Origin: UBA6244 sp963676875
GTDB lineage: Bacteria; Bacteroidota; Bacteroidia; Bacteroidales; F082
Length of the DNA stretch: 64,000 nt
Direction: 5' to 3'
Assembly (NCBI GenBank): GCA_963676875.1
Contig: OY781436.1
Span: forward strand, 744,001-808,000
The stretch's first letter is position 1. The number at the start of each line of letters is the position of its first letter. Position numbers and translations under genes: made by a program. The notes under the pieces were generated by a model. It searched no databases, was not told the DNA's origin, and worked only from the letters and a program-made list of their open reading frames with translations. Below are positions 44,015 to 53,262 of this stretch, piece by piece.

Positions 44015-47000
44015 TCACTGCAATTGCAACAGCGACATATTGTCGTAGAACTTCTTTTCAATTTCCGCCGACAGATCTTTTTGTTTATACTGTTTGGTTA
44101 CCTGCATCAGTCGCTGCAATACAGCCATGGCATTTTGCATGTCATCGTCGTAATAGGCAGCAAAATTGGGAGGCAAGGAACTATAATAGGCCAAATCTTC
44201 CATGTAATTGTCCGTGAGGATGTTGACCACTTCGTTGGCTTTTTCAGGTGCACCGGCTTCATAGTAGAAAGCAATCCAGGAAAGCATCTGGTAGTCAAAT
44301 GGGAATTTGTGGTTGGGGAAAAACTCAATACCTTTGTCCAAAACTGCCACAACCGAATCGTTTTTGCCTTGGTTGAGCAATCCCTGAGCCAGTCGGACAT
44401 AGTTTTGTTTGGCCATGATGGAGTTGCGTGCACTTTCACGATCCACCAGCACATCCTTCTCGTTCAATCTTCCCCAACGGGCGTTTTCATCCATGAGTAC
44501 CTCATAGGTTTTATCCGGATCAACACCACCAATTTGCTTCATGTAATCATCTGCCAATGTGGGTTTAAAACGATACACTACTCCTTCCAATCTGCAATAT
44601 TTATCCACGTTAAATACTTTTCTAACGCTATTGGGGTTGGCAAAGTAAATGGGGCGTTCCCAATTGTTTGTGGATATCAGATCGAGTAACATTAGGTCGT
44701 TTCGGTATAATCCCCCCTGTGTTACTTTCCATTTTATTTCATCAACAATCTTATCCCGATCTTCAGGGGCCACTGTTCCCGAGTTAACAACGGCATCCTT
44801 GTCAATTTTCAAGGACAACGTTTTTGCCGGCAGGTAATCTATCCAGTCACCACTTTGTAAAGGAACTTTCGAAGCTTTGTTTTGGTCCTTGATAAATTGG
44901 ATGGCCTCCTTTACATCGGCACTATCAAGTCGCTCGAAAACAGGCACATAATTAGCCTTTTCACTATAGAATTTCTGATCAATGGTCAGGGGCAGCTTAT
45001 CCGATTCGTACACTTTGCGTCCCATCTGATCTACATACCAATCGCCCGATGACAACATGTAGTTTACCACTCGCACATCTGTCCGGATACCTTCCACTTC
45101 CTGTGCATACCATAAGGGGAAGGTATCGTTATCGCCGTTGGTAAACAGTATGGCGTTGGGTTCGCATGATTCCAGATACATTCGTGCAAAGTCGCGAGCC
45201 GCATACTTACCTGAACGGTCATGACTTTCCCAGCCTTGCTGTGCCATGATTCCGGGAACTGCAATCAGAGCTACCAGAGTTACTGCTCCGGCGGCCAAAG
45301 CCTTATTCGACAAATATTTTTGCATTCCGCTGTATAACGCCAGAACCCCCAATCCTATCCAAATGGCAAAGGCGTAAAAAGAACCGGCATAAGCATAATC
45401 GCGTTCACGTGGTTGCAAAGGTTGCTGATTGAGGTAAACGATGATTGCCAGTCCTGTCATAATAAACAGCAATCCAACCACCCATGTATCTCTGTTGCTT
45501 CGGTTGAGCTGAAACATAAAGCCGAGTAATCCCAAAAGCAGGGGCAGGAAAAAGAAAGTGGCTCGTGCAGGATTTTTCATACTATGGGGTAGATTGGTCT
45601 GATCGCCCAATCGCCAGGCATCGAGAAAACCGATACCACTTATCCAATTGCCATGATCGATTTCACCTTGGCTCTCGATATCGTTTTGCCTTCCGACAAA
45701 ATTCCACATAAAATAACGCAAGTACATATGGCTCAATTGATACCTAAAGAAAAATGTCAGGTTTTCGCCAAATGTAGGACGATACAAAACTTCTGTTTCT
45801 CCATTGCTGTTGGTCACACGAATCGGTGTTCCTTTTACATTTCCAAAATGCTTATACAAGCGGATGTGCTCAGGTTTTTGATCGCTCCACATGCGTGGAA
45901 ATATGGTAGTAAATCTGGGGTCATAAACAGGAACAGTTCCTTTGCGGTCATCTTTTACAATATATTTTCCTTGGGCCACATCTTTCACATAAACAGGATT
46001 ACCATCTTCATGATCGACCACCGGCGCATTGTAATACTGACCTTGAAATATGGGCCAGGTTCCGTATTGTTCCCTATTGAGATAGGACAGCAAGCTAATG
46101 GCATCTTTGGGAGCATTCTCGTTGATGGGTGTGTTGGCGTTGGCACGAATGACCAGCATAAAGAAAGACGAATAACCTATCAGGATAAAGGTAAAGGCCA
46201 GAATGGCTGTATTCAAAACCGTTTTTCCTTTACGATGCGAATACATGAGCCCAAAGGAAATAACACCAATAATGAGCAAGAAATAAATGATGGTTCCGGA
46301 GTTGAAGGGCATGCCCATGGAATTGACAAAAAAGAGTTCGAAGCCACCGGCCAAATCAACTATACCCGGAATAATAAAGTACATGATAACGGCTAGAATT
46401 ATCAATGAAGTGATACCCGCAATAAAAAACCCTTTGGTAGAAGGAGTATATTTTTTGTAATAATAAACATAAACAATGGCAGGAATGGCCAGCAAATTCA
46501 ATAAGTGAACGCCGATGGAAAGCCCTATGATGTATGCAATAAGCAACAACCACCTGTACCCCGTGCGATGGTCAGCAACGCTTTCCCAACGGAGGATGGC
46601 CCAAAAAACCACAGCAGTAAAGAAAGAAGACATGGCATAAACCTCGCCTTCAACAGCCGAAAACCAGAATGAATCACTGAAAGTATAAGCAAGTGAACCA
46701 ACCAGACCGGCACCCAAAACGGCCACACTCTGTCCCATGGTCATTTCGTTGGTGTCTTTTGAAACCATCAGTTTGCGGGCCAACATGGTGATGGTCCAGA
46801 AAAGAAACAAGATGGTAAAACTGCTCGATAAAGCCGACATGGCATTCACCATATAGGCCACATGCTCGGTGTTACCTCCTGCAAACATGGAAAAGAAACG
46901 TCCCAACAACTGAAATAAAGGAGCCCCCGGAGGATGCCCTACCTGCAATTTATAGGCGGTGGCTATGTATTCGCCACAGTCCCACCAACTGGCGGTGGGT

Positions 47001-47083
47001 TCCAGCGTTAAAAAATAAACTGCTGTGGCAATGGCGAAAACCAACCATCCCAGGTAGTTATTGATACTTTTAAAGTTTTTCAT
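44015..47083 (-). CDS. DUF2723 multi-spanning membrane protein (probable protein O-mannosyltransferase-like)
   Basis: The 1022-residue protein has about 12 membrane helices in its first 600 residues. The family start is TAVYFLTLEPTASWWDCGEY, then HPPGAPLFQLLGRFFSMF. QPLQPRERDYAYAGSFYAFA and FTNGDNDTFPLWYAQE are conserved. The C-terminal 400 residues are soluble, with TPR-like helices at the end. Human TMEM260, a DUF2723 protein, is an O-mannosyltransferase, and Bacteroidota O-glycosylate many exported proteins, so this may be a glycosyltransferase using lipid-linked sugar. That link is inferred. The gene stands alone. Confidence 0.88.
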   Translation of the reverse strand: MKNFKSINNYLGWLVFAIATAVYFLTLEPTASWWDCGEYIATAYKLQVGHPPGAPLFQLLGRFFSMFAGGNTEHVAYMVNAMSALSSSFTILFLFWTITMLARKLMVSKDTNEMTMGQSVAVLGAGLVGSLAYTFSDSFWFSAVEGEVYAMSSFFTAVVFWAILRWESVADHRTGYRWLLLIAYIIGLSIGVHLLNLLAIPAIVYVYYYKKYTPSTKGFFIAGITSLIILAVIMYFIIPGIVDLAGGFELFFVNSMGMPFNSGTIIYFLLIIGVISFGLMYSHRKGKTVLNTAILAFTFILIGYSSFFMLVIRANANTPINENAPKDAISLLSYLNREQYGTWPIFQGQYYNAPVVDHEDGNPVYVKDVAQGKYIVKDDRKGTVPVYDPRFTTIFPRMWSDQKPEHIRLYKHFGNVKGTPIRVTNSNGETEVLYRPTFGENLTFFFRYQLSHMYLRYFMWNFVGRQNDIESQGEIDHGNWISGIGFLDAWRLGDQTNLPHSMKNPARATFFFLPLLLGLLGFMFQLNRSNRDTWVVGLLFIMTGLAIIVYLNQQPLQPRERDYAYAGSFYAFAIWIGLGVLALYSGMQKYLSNKALAAGAVTLVALIAVPGIMAQQGWESHDRSGKYAARDFARMYLESCEPNAILFTNGDNDTFPLWYAQEVEGIRTDVRVVNYMLSSGDWYVDQMGRKVYESDKLPLTIDQKFYSEKANYVPVFERLDSADVKEAIQFIKDQNKASKVPLQSGDWIDYLPAKTLSLKIDKDAVVNSGTVAPEDRDKIVDEIKWKVTQGGLYRNDLMLLDLISTNNWERPIYFANPNSVRKVFNVDKYCRLEGVVYRFKPTLADDYMKQIGGVDPDKTYEVLMDENARWGRLNEKDVLVDRESARNSIMAKQNYVRLAQGLLNQGKNDSVVAVLDKGIEFFPNHKFPFDYQMLSWIAFYYEAGAPEKANEVVNILTDNYMEDLAYYSSLPPNFAAYYDDDMQNAMAVLQRLMQVTKQYKQKDLSAEIEKKFYDNMSLLQLQ

Positions 47084-47489
47084 ACGTGGAGCTCTTTATC
47101 ACGGATTAATGAATTGCGAAAATAGTAAAATCGTGGTTAGATGCAGAAAGGCCCTGGTCAATTTTAACACATTTTAAATGTTGAACTTATACCTTTTATA
47201 AATCGGAGTTAGCACAACCCTTGTTTACGTATAATGCCTGTATAGAATTGAAGTGGTTTCAGGAGCCAAGAGAACTTAAAGCTTATTTCAATTCAGAATC
47301 GGTAATACACAACAACAAGTTATTGCCATGCGAAGCCCTGCTTTTGATATAATCCTTATCTTTACAACGCATTTGAATAAAGCGACTTTTAACAAAAAAA
47401 GGACACCAGGTCACCCTTTCGGAAAAAAAAACCCGAGATGCTGATCAAAAACCGAGATGTAAAAAAGTCATGCACCAAATTAAAGACCC
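47084..47489. other. 406-bp intergenic region between divergent genes
   Basis: The region is AT-rich and has no ORF. TATCTTTA at 47357-47364 is a possible -7 box for gdhA, giving a leader of about 120 nt. No structured RNA was recognised. Confidence 0.5.
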
Positions 47490-48776
47490 ATGGACGAACA
47501 CGCTTTTAACCCGTTTACCGCTGCTCAACAACAGTTTGATCATGCGGCCTCACTTCTCGACCTCGACAAAGCCACCCGCGACTTGTTAAGAAACCCCATG
47601 CGCGAATACCATTTCAGCATTCCTGTGCGGATGGATGACGGCAGAGTGCAGATTTTCAAAGGATTTCGGGTGCAACACAACGATGCCCGGGGTCCAATCA
47701 AAGGTGGTATTAGATTCCATCCACAAGAAACCATCGACTCGGTGCGTGCCATGGCCATGTGGCTTACCTGGAAAACTGCGGTGGCTGATTTGCCTTTGGG
47801 AGGTGGAAAAGGTGGCGTTATCTGCGACCCCCACAACCTGAGTCTGGCCGAGCAGGAACGATTGTGCCGGGGTTGGGTGCGCCAGATATTCCGCGACATT
47901 GGCCCCGAAATCGACATTCCTGCTCCCGACCTCATGACCAATGCCCAACACATGCTGTGGATGCTCGACGAATATGAGGTACTGGCAGGAGGAAGATATC
48001 CCGCTGCCTTTACAGGCAAACCGGTTGGCATGGGAGGTTCGCTGGGGCGCATCGAAGCCACCGGATATGGCATCATCATCGCGGTACGGGAAGCGTTGAA
48101 AGAACTCTCCATATCGCCCGAAAACACCACTGCCAGCATTCAGGGGTTTGGTCATGTTTCCCGGTACGCCATCGAACTATATCAGCAAATGGGTGGTACG
48201 GTTCGCTGTGTGTCGTCGTGGAATCAACAACACAAAAAGAGTTTCACTTTCTGTAAAAAGGAAGGGATACAACTGGATGAACTGGTGTCGATTACCGACT
48301 CTTTCGGAGGCATCCACAAGGAAAAGGCTCAGGATATGGGTTACGAAGTTTTGTCGGCAGATGCCTGGCTGGAACAGGAGGTGGACATCCTGATTCCTGC
48401 CGCCATGGAAAACCAGATTACCATCAAAAACGTGCACCTCATCAAGCCCTCGGTAAAAATTCTGGCCGAAGGTGCCAACGGACCCACCTCTCCCGAGGCC
48501 ATCATGGCCATCAACGGACGTGAAATATTTACCATCCCCGACTTTCTGGCCAACGCCGGCGGAGTTACCTGCAGCTATTTTGAACAGGTGCAAAGCAGCA
48601 TGAATTATTACTGGGAAAAGGAAGAAGTCCTAAGCAAACTGGATGTAAAAATGACCTCCGCTTACATCGCCGTAAGTGATTTCGCCCAAATGAATAACCT
48701 GAGCCTCCGGGAAGCCGCCTATGCCATTTCGGTGGACAGGGTAGCCAGAGCCTGCCATGACCGGGGTTGGGTTTAG
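47490..48776 (+). CDS. gdhA: Glu/Leu/Phe/Val dehydrogenase (glutamate dehydrogenase)
   Basis: This enzyme reversibly deaminates glutamate to 2-oxoglutarate. The 428-residue protein has the N-terminal substrate domain FKGFRVQHNDARGPIKGGIR, the catalytic lysine K107 in PLGGGKGGV with K95 in MWLTWKTAVADL, and IDIPAPDLMTN. The Rossmann domain has ASIQGFGHVSRYAIEL. NAGGVTCSYFEQVQ is conserved near the end. The roughly 420-residue form (not the 450-residue type) usually works with NAD in catabolism. Repeats and an IS element begin directly downstream. Confidence 0.93.
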   Translation: MDEHAFNPFTAAQQQFDHAASLLDLDKATRDLLRNPMREYHFSIPVRMDDGRVQIFKGFRVQHNDARGPIKGGIRFHPQETIDSVRAMAMWLTWKTAVADLPLGGGKGGVICDPHNLSLAEQERLCRGWVRQIFRDIGPEIDIPAPDLMTNAQHMLWMLDEYEVLAGGRYPAAFTGKPVGMGGSLGRIEATGYGIIIAVREALKELSISPENTTASIQGFGHVSRYAIELYQQMGGTVRCVSSWNQQHKKSFTFCKKEGIQLDELVSITDSFGGIHKEKAQDMGYEVLSADAWLEQEVDILIPAAMENQITIKNVHLIKPSVKILAEGANGPTSPEAIMAINGREIFTIPDFLANAGGVTCSYFEQVQSSMNYYWEKEEVLSKLDVKMTSAYIAVSDFAQMNNLSLREAAYAISVDRVARACHDRGWV

Positions 48777-49047
48777 AGAGTGGGGAGTCGGGAGTCGGAA
48801 GTTGGAAGGTAGAAGTCCGAAGACAGAAGATCAACAATATAATGAGCATCAAAGCACCATAGGTGCGACAGGCAATTAGCCCTGGAATTTATTCCCGGTC
48901 GGAAGGAGTATTTGGTAGGGAGTCGGGAGATGGGAGTCCGAAGTGGATTGATAGCCCGTAGGCTGTATGTTTGTAAAATCATAAGCCCACCGAGTTTTTG
49001 TATTTTAGTTTTTGAAAAGAAAAAACACAAAAACAAAAAGTAGGCTT
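48777..49047. other. spacer between gdhA and the IS110-type transposase
   Basis: It contains GGGAGTC/GGAAGTC 7-mer runs, the left 99-bp direct repeat (48812-48910) and the hairpin AGCC-CGTA-GGCT (48953-48964). No gene is visible. Confidence 0.6.
48812..48910. repeat. 99-bp direct repeat, left copy
   Basis: The repeat runs from GAAGTCCGAAGACAGAAGAT to GGAAGGAGTA and contains the hairpins GCACC-ATA-GGTGC and CCTGGAAT...ATTCCCGG. It differs from the right copy (50591-50689) at two positions. Both copies are surrounded by GGGAGTC/GAAGTCC 7-mers. Confidence 0.88.
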
Positions 49048-50118
49048 ATGAAGACTAAAAGTACAAAAATTGATTTTACTGGACAAAATGTTTATGTAGG
49101 AATTGATATTCATTTGAAAAGCTGGAAGGTAACAATAATGGTAAATGATCGCATTCACAAGACGTATTCGCAGGATCCAAGTGCAGAGGTGCTATCTAAT
49201 TATCTGATTAAGAACTTCCCTGGTGCAATTTACTATTCTGCATATGAAGCCGGATTTTGCGGGTTCAGCGCTCATCGAGAACTTGAGGGTTTTGGTATTA
49301 GAAATATTGTTGTCAACCCTGCTGATATTCCCACTACTGATAAAGAAAAGCGCCAAAAGGAAGACAAGCGCGATAGCCGTAAGATTGCCAAAACGCTCAA
49401 GAATGGTGAACTTGTGGGCATTTATATTCCCAGCATGGGTATGGAAGAGCTTCGTGGACTAGTGCGTTACCGCAAAACATTGGTTAAAGAAATCAGTCGT
49501 CACAAAAGCAGAATCAAGTCCTTTCTTTATTTTAATGGGATAAAAATTCCTTTGGAACTTGATGGACCTTCAAGGCATTGGTCAGGAAGATTCACAAAAT
49601 GGTTAAATGATATCGAACTATCCACTTCGCACGGAAAAATAGTTCTTGAAGACACCTTGGATACATCGTTGCTGCTGCGTAAAAAACTATTAAAGATTAA
49701 CAGGCACCTTAGACAGCTAGACGGGGAGTATGCAAAAAAGTTAAGTCTGTTGCAAACTATCCCCGGAATAGGACTTATAACAGCCATAACCCTTTTGACC
49801 GAAATAGAAGACATTTTACGGTTTAAGAATCTTGACCAGCTTTGTTCGTTTGTGGGCTTAGTTCCGACGACCAATTCATCGGGAGAAAAAGAGAACGTTG
49901 GCACCATTACACGTAGGAGTAATCTTTTTTTACGTAGTGTCATAGTTGAAGCAGCCTGGGTAGCATCAAAGAAAGATCCGTCACTGATGTATAGTTATGG
50001 ATTATTATGTAAAAGAATGGAGCCAAACAAAGCCATAATAAGAATAGCGAAGAAACTGATTAATCGAATAAGGTATGTAATTAAAAATGAAACTGCATAT
50101 GTATATTCAGTCATATAA
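49048..50118 (+). CDS. IS110-family transposase (DEDD recombinase)
   Basis: The 356-residue RNA-guided recombinase has an N-terminal RuvC-like DEDD domain: D20 in VGIDIH, E67 in SAYEAGFCGF, D106/D109 in EDKRDSRKIAK. The C-terminal Tnp domain opens LLQTIPGIGLITAITLLTEI and has SFVGLVPTTNSSGEKE, where the serine of SSG (277-279) is the expected nucleophile. Length and motifs are intact, so the element may be active. I start at ATG 49048 (MKTKSTKIDF). It shows no similarity to its neighbours and uses AT-rich codons unlike gdhA, in line with a mobile origin. Confidence 0.93.
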   Translation: MKTKSTKIDFTGQNVYVGIDIHLKSWKVTIMVNDRIHKTYSQDPSAEVLSNYLIKNFPGAIYYSAYEAGFCGFSAHRELEGFGIRNIVVNPADIPTTDKEKRQKEDKRDSRKIAKTLKNGELVGIYIPSMGMEELRGLVRYRKTLVKEISRHKSRIKSFLYFNGIKIPLELDGPSRHWSGRFTKWLNDIELSTSHGKIVLEDTLDTSLLLRKKLLKINRHLRQLDGEYAKKLSLLQTIPGIGLITAITLLTEIEDILRFKNLDQLCSFVGLVPTTNSSGEKENVGTITRRSNLFLRSVIVEAAWVASKKDPSLMYSYGLLCKRMEPNKAIIRIAKKLINRIRYVIKNETAYVYSVI

Positions 50119-50302
50119 TAAAAACGAAATCGGAAATAGAAGCAACTCAATGATAAAGAGACTGTTTGAATTCCCTTGCGGCCCCGAATAGGGTGTCCGT
50201 TACCCGTAGGCCACAGCTCTTATCTATAATAAATTGAACACAGAAATGCGGCTGGTTAAATCATGTCCGCTGATAGAAGGGTGTTTTTATAGACCGGATT
50301 CG

Positions 50303-50400
50303 TTACAATGAGGGGAAACCGAAGGTGAAGTTTTATACCGAAGGTTCAAGAAATTATACTGGGCCTAGGCCCAGTATAATTTAACAATGAGGGGAAAACC
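50303..50400 (+). ncRNA. candidate bridge-RNA core downstream of the transposase
   Basis: Two ACAATGAGGGGAAA copies (50305-50318 and 50384-50397) flank a region with repeated CCGAAGG words and a 32-bp perfect palindrome. Structured RNA downstream of an IS110-type transposase is the expected place for an IS1111-like bridge RNA. Transcription and guide loops cannot be shown from sequence alone. Confidence 0.35.
50351..50382. repeat. 32-bp perfect palindrome
   Basis: The half-site AAATTATACTGGGCCT is followed directly by its reverse complement, with no loop. It could form a cruciform or a tight RNA hairpin. Confidence 0.95.
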
Positions 50401-50590
50401 TTCAGGCTTCGTATTGCCCGATGGTAAAATTGTCAAATTAATAACTCTCTAAAAAAGAAAGAAATAATGAAGAAAAAATTTGGATTACAACATAGAAGGG
50501 CTTTAACATCCATAGCCAAATAATGAGAAAACCCAATTGTCCGTAGGACATTAACGGAGTAGGAAGTCGGGAGTCCGAAGTCCGAAGGTG

Positions 50591-50689
50591 GAAGTCCGAA
50601 GACAGAAGATCAACAATATAATGAGCATCAAAGCACCATAGGTGCGACAGACAATTAGCCCTGGAATTTATTCCCGGGCGGAAGGAGTA
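50591..50689. repeat. 99-bp direct repeat, right copy
   Basis: Identical to the left copy at 97 of 99 positions by eye (GGCAATT/GACAATT and CCCGGTCGG/CCCGGGCGG differ). Confidence 0.88.
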
Positions 50690-50760
50690 TATAGTATGGA
50701 GTTGGGAGTCGGGAGTCCGAAGTCGGGAGTCTGAGGTAACCCAAAGGCTTATACATCAAG

Positions 50761-50794
50761 AAAAAACCCGACTGTGCTGTACACGAGCCGGGTT
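50761..50794 (-). terminator. terminator of the export operon
   Basis: On the minus strand AACCCG and CGGGTT enclose a partly paired loop and are followed by TTTT. It lies 27 bp beyond the last permease stop. Confidence 0.8.
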
Positions 50795-50820
50795 AAAATG
50801 ATTGACTGAAGAACGTATCT

Positions 50821-53247
50821 TTATTCGTATTTTAACGACTCAATGGGGTTGGAGGAGGCAGCTTTTACTACGTGAAAACTAATGGTCAGGAGTCCGACCA
50901 CCAGCGCAGCCATTCCTGCAATGACAATGGAATACCAATGAATGGGGGTGTAATAAACAAAACTCGATTCCATCCAACTCGTGAGCTGCCATATGGCAAT
51001 GGGCACAGCCATGGCAAACGAAACCAAAATGAGCCAGAAAAATTCCTTGTAGAGCAACATCAGGATGTCACCGGTGAGGGCGCCATTCACCTTGCGAATA
51101 CCTATCTCACGGGTACGGTTTTCGGCCGTATAACTGGATAAGCCAAGCAATCCCAACAAGGCAATAAACAAGGTAACAACCGAAATAATCAGGAATAACG
51201 TGCTGATGCGCTCCTCGGCCCCATAGCTTTCCTCCTGAATATCCGACAGCATCTGGTAATCGAACGGACGCTTGCTGCCAAATTCATCCCATGTTTTTTC
51301 CAGATAATCAAGGGCTTGCTGTTTCTCTCCCTCCCGATACCTGATGCTCATCATAAAACGGGGAGCGGGCGAAATAAACATGATGATGGGTTCAATTTTG
51401 TTGTGCAAGGTTTTGAAATGATAGTCTTCCACCACGCCGATCACTTTCATGATGCGCCCTCCGGTGCGGTCGATTTCCATGCCATAGTGTATTTTTTTAC
51501 CCAAAGCATCATCACCCCAACCAAATTGTTTCACGGCTGTTTGATTCACAATCACTGCAGCCGAATCATCCGTACCCATGTTTTTATCGAAATCGCGCCC
51601 CTCAATCAACCTAAACTTCATGGTTTTCAGATAGTCGTAGTCGCATTGGGTGAGGATTACCGCCATTTCTTTCATTTCATTTTCCTGCTCCACCAACATC
51701 ACTTGTATCCATGTATTTCGTGCAGGCACGCCGGTAGAGTTGCTCACCGAAACAATGGATGTATTCTGAAGCAAACGCTGTTTGAACGATTCCGCTTTGC
51801 TGCGAAAGGCTGAATCCTGCATTTCGATTACAATCACGTTGTTTTTATCGAAACCCAAGTCTTTGTTTTTCAGAAATCTTAACTGATCGCTCACCACAAT
51901 CGTGGCAATGATCATGACAATGGCGATAAAAAACTGAATTACCACCAACGTCCTCCTGAGCCAATGATTGGTCTTTCCCGACTTACCTGAGGCTCCTTTC
52001 AAAACATCAAGCGGTGAAAACGAGGAGAGGTAGAATGCAGGATAACTTCCTGACACCACGCCAATCAGCATGCTTATGCCCAACATCAGCAACAGGAATC
52101 CGGGAGTGATGATGCTCGTGTAATCCAGATTTTTTCCCGAAAGGGTGTTGAACTCAGGCAGCAACAACCACGTAATGGCCAGCGACAACAGATAGGCCAA
52201 TAGCGTGAGCAACAGTGCTTCGCTGATAAACTGCGTCATCAACTGTTGGCGTTCGGCACCCACCACCTTCCTCATTCCCACTTCTTTGGCACGCTTGGAA
52301 GCTCTGGCTGTGGCCATGTTCATATAGTTGATGGAAGCCAGCAACAGAATAAAAAGAGCAACCACCGAGAAAATATTCACATATGCCATGTTTCCGGTGG
52401 GCAAATCCGCGGAATATTTGCTGGTAAGGTGGACTTTATCCAGTCGGGTAGTGACCAGATCAAAGGATGCATTGAACTGATCTCCAACGGTTTTCATGTA
52501 TTTATCGTAAAAAGCAGGAAATTTTTCGTGGATGGATTCGATGTGGCTGTTGGGATTGATCAACACATAGGCGAATACCCCCAAATTCCAAAAACGTTCC
52601 GGATCGAGGCTATTGAACTCCTCCTCTCCCATGGCTTTGGCCAGGGTAGTCGCCGAAATCAGTCCGTCGAATTTCAGATGCGAATTCTCCGGCACATCTT
52701 CAACCACAGCGGTTACCTTCAACTGTCGGTCGTTGCCTGCCAGCAAAACCTGTCCGATGGGATTCTCATTTCCGAAATATTTTTTGGCTGTTGTTTGGGT
52801 GAGCACCACCGTATTGGGTTCCACCAAACAGGCTTGGGCAACCCCTTGTATCACCGGATGATCGAACACCTCAAATATGGTGGAATCGGTGTAGTAGAAC
52901 CTGTTTTCGTAATAATCCTTTTCACCAACACGCACGAGCAAATTACCTGTTTCGGCAAAACGAACCACCTTCTCAATTTCGGGATATTCCAATTGCAACG
53001 CCGGCGCCAAAGGGATGGGCACCACAGCAAAATTGTCGTACTTGGTACCGATGCGAAAGCTGGACTCGAGGCGGTAAATGCGATCGAACTTCTGGTTGTG
53101 CTGGTCGTACGTAACTTCGTCGCGCACATACAGGAAAATCAGAATAAACGAAACCAACCCAATGGTTAACCCCAAAATATTAAGCGCAGCATAGAATTTA
53201 TTTTTGGCCATGTTGCGTATGGCTGCAATAAAATAGCTTTTAATCAT
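50821..53247 (-). CDS. MacB-like ABC transporter permease (second of two)
   Basis: The 808-residue protein opens MIKSYFIAAIRNMAKNKFYA with the first membrane helix at about 20-42. A periplasmic MacB-PCD domain (about 50-280) follows, then three helices with FtsX signature ARASKRAKEVGMRKVVGAER, then a second copy of the whole unit ending AENRTREIGIRKVNGALTGD. Such double FtsX permeases are typical of Bacteroidota. It should use the ATPase encoded 15 bp upstream to transmit conformational changes across the membrane; the substrate is unknown. It is the last gene of the five-gene operon. Confidence 0.9.
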   Translation of the reverse strand: MIKSYFIAAIRNMAKNKFYAALNILGLTIGLVSFILIFLYVRDEVTYDQHNQKFDRIYRLESSFRIGTKYDNFAVVPIPLAPALQLEYPEIEKVVRFAETGNLLVRVGEKDYYENRFYYTDSTIFEVFDHPVIQGVAQACLVEPNTVVLTQTTAKKYFGNENPIGQVLLAGNDRQLKVTAVVEDVPENSHLKFDGLISATTLAKAMGEEEFNSLDPERFWNLGVFAYVLINPNSHIESIHEKFPAFYDKYMKTVGDQFNASFDLVTTRLDKVHLTSKYSADLPTGNMAYVNIFSVVALFILLLASINYMNMATARASKRAKEVGMRKVVGAERQQLMTQFISEALLLTLLAYLLSLAITWLLLPEFNTLSGKNLDYTSIITPGFLLLMLGISMLIGVVSGSYPAFYLSSFSPLDVLKGASGKSGKTNHWLRRTLVVIQFFIAIVMIIATIVVSDQLRFLKNKDLGFDKNNVIVIEMQDSAFRSKAESFKQRLLQNTSIVSVSNSTGVPARNTWIQVMLVEQENEMKEMAVILTQCDYDYLKTMKFRLIEGRDFDKNMGTDDSAAVIVNQTAVKQFGWGDDALGKKIHYGMEIDRTGGRIMKVIGVVEDYHFKTLHNKIEPIIMFISPAPRFMMSIRYREGEKQQALDYLEKTWDEFGSKRPFDYQMLSDIQEESYGAEERISTLFLIISVVTLFIALLGLLGLSSYTAENRTREIGIRKVNGALTGDILMLLYKEFFWLILVSFAMAVPIAIWQLTSWMESSFVYYTPIHWYSIVIAGMAALVVGLLTISFHVVKAASSNPIESLKYE

Positions 53248-53262
53248 GGCGATGGGTTTTGG

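Larger units (their letters stand above)
48965..50537 (+). mobile_element. IS110-family element (ends approximate)
   Basis: A DEDD transposase gene lies between two short hairpins (AGCC-CGTA-GGCT at 48953-48964 and TGTCC-GTA-GGACA at 50538-50550). The 5' non-coding part is only about 80 bp and the 3' part about 400 bp, as in the IS1111 branch, where the guide (bridge) RNA lies downstream of the gene. The exact ends are not visible, since IS110 elements have no terminal inverted repeats. The bounds given are the outermost unique sequence. Confidence 0.6.
50119..50820. other. 3' non-coding part of the IS110 element plus repeats
   Basis: The 702-bp stretch has no gene. It holds the 32-bp palindrome, two ACAATGAGGGGAAA copies, the TGTCC-GTA-GGACA hairpin, the right 99-bp repeat, 7-mer runs and the terminator of the export operon. 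Confidence 0.7.

Noticed and set aside
47084..47489. Structured non-coding RNA in the gap before gdhA
   Set aside because: No strong hairpins or recognisable RNA family; only a weak promoter-like box.
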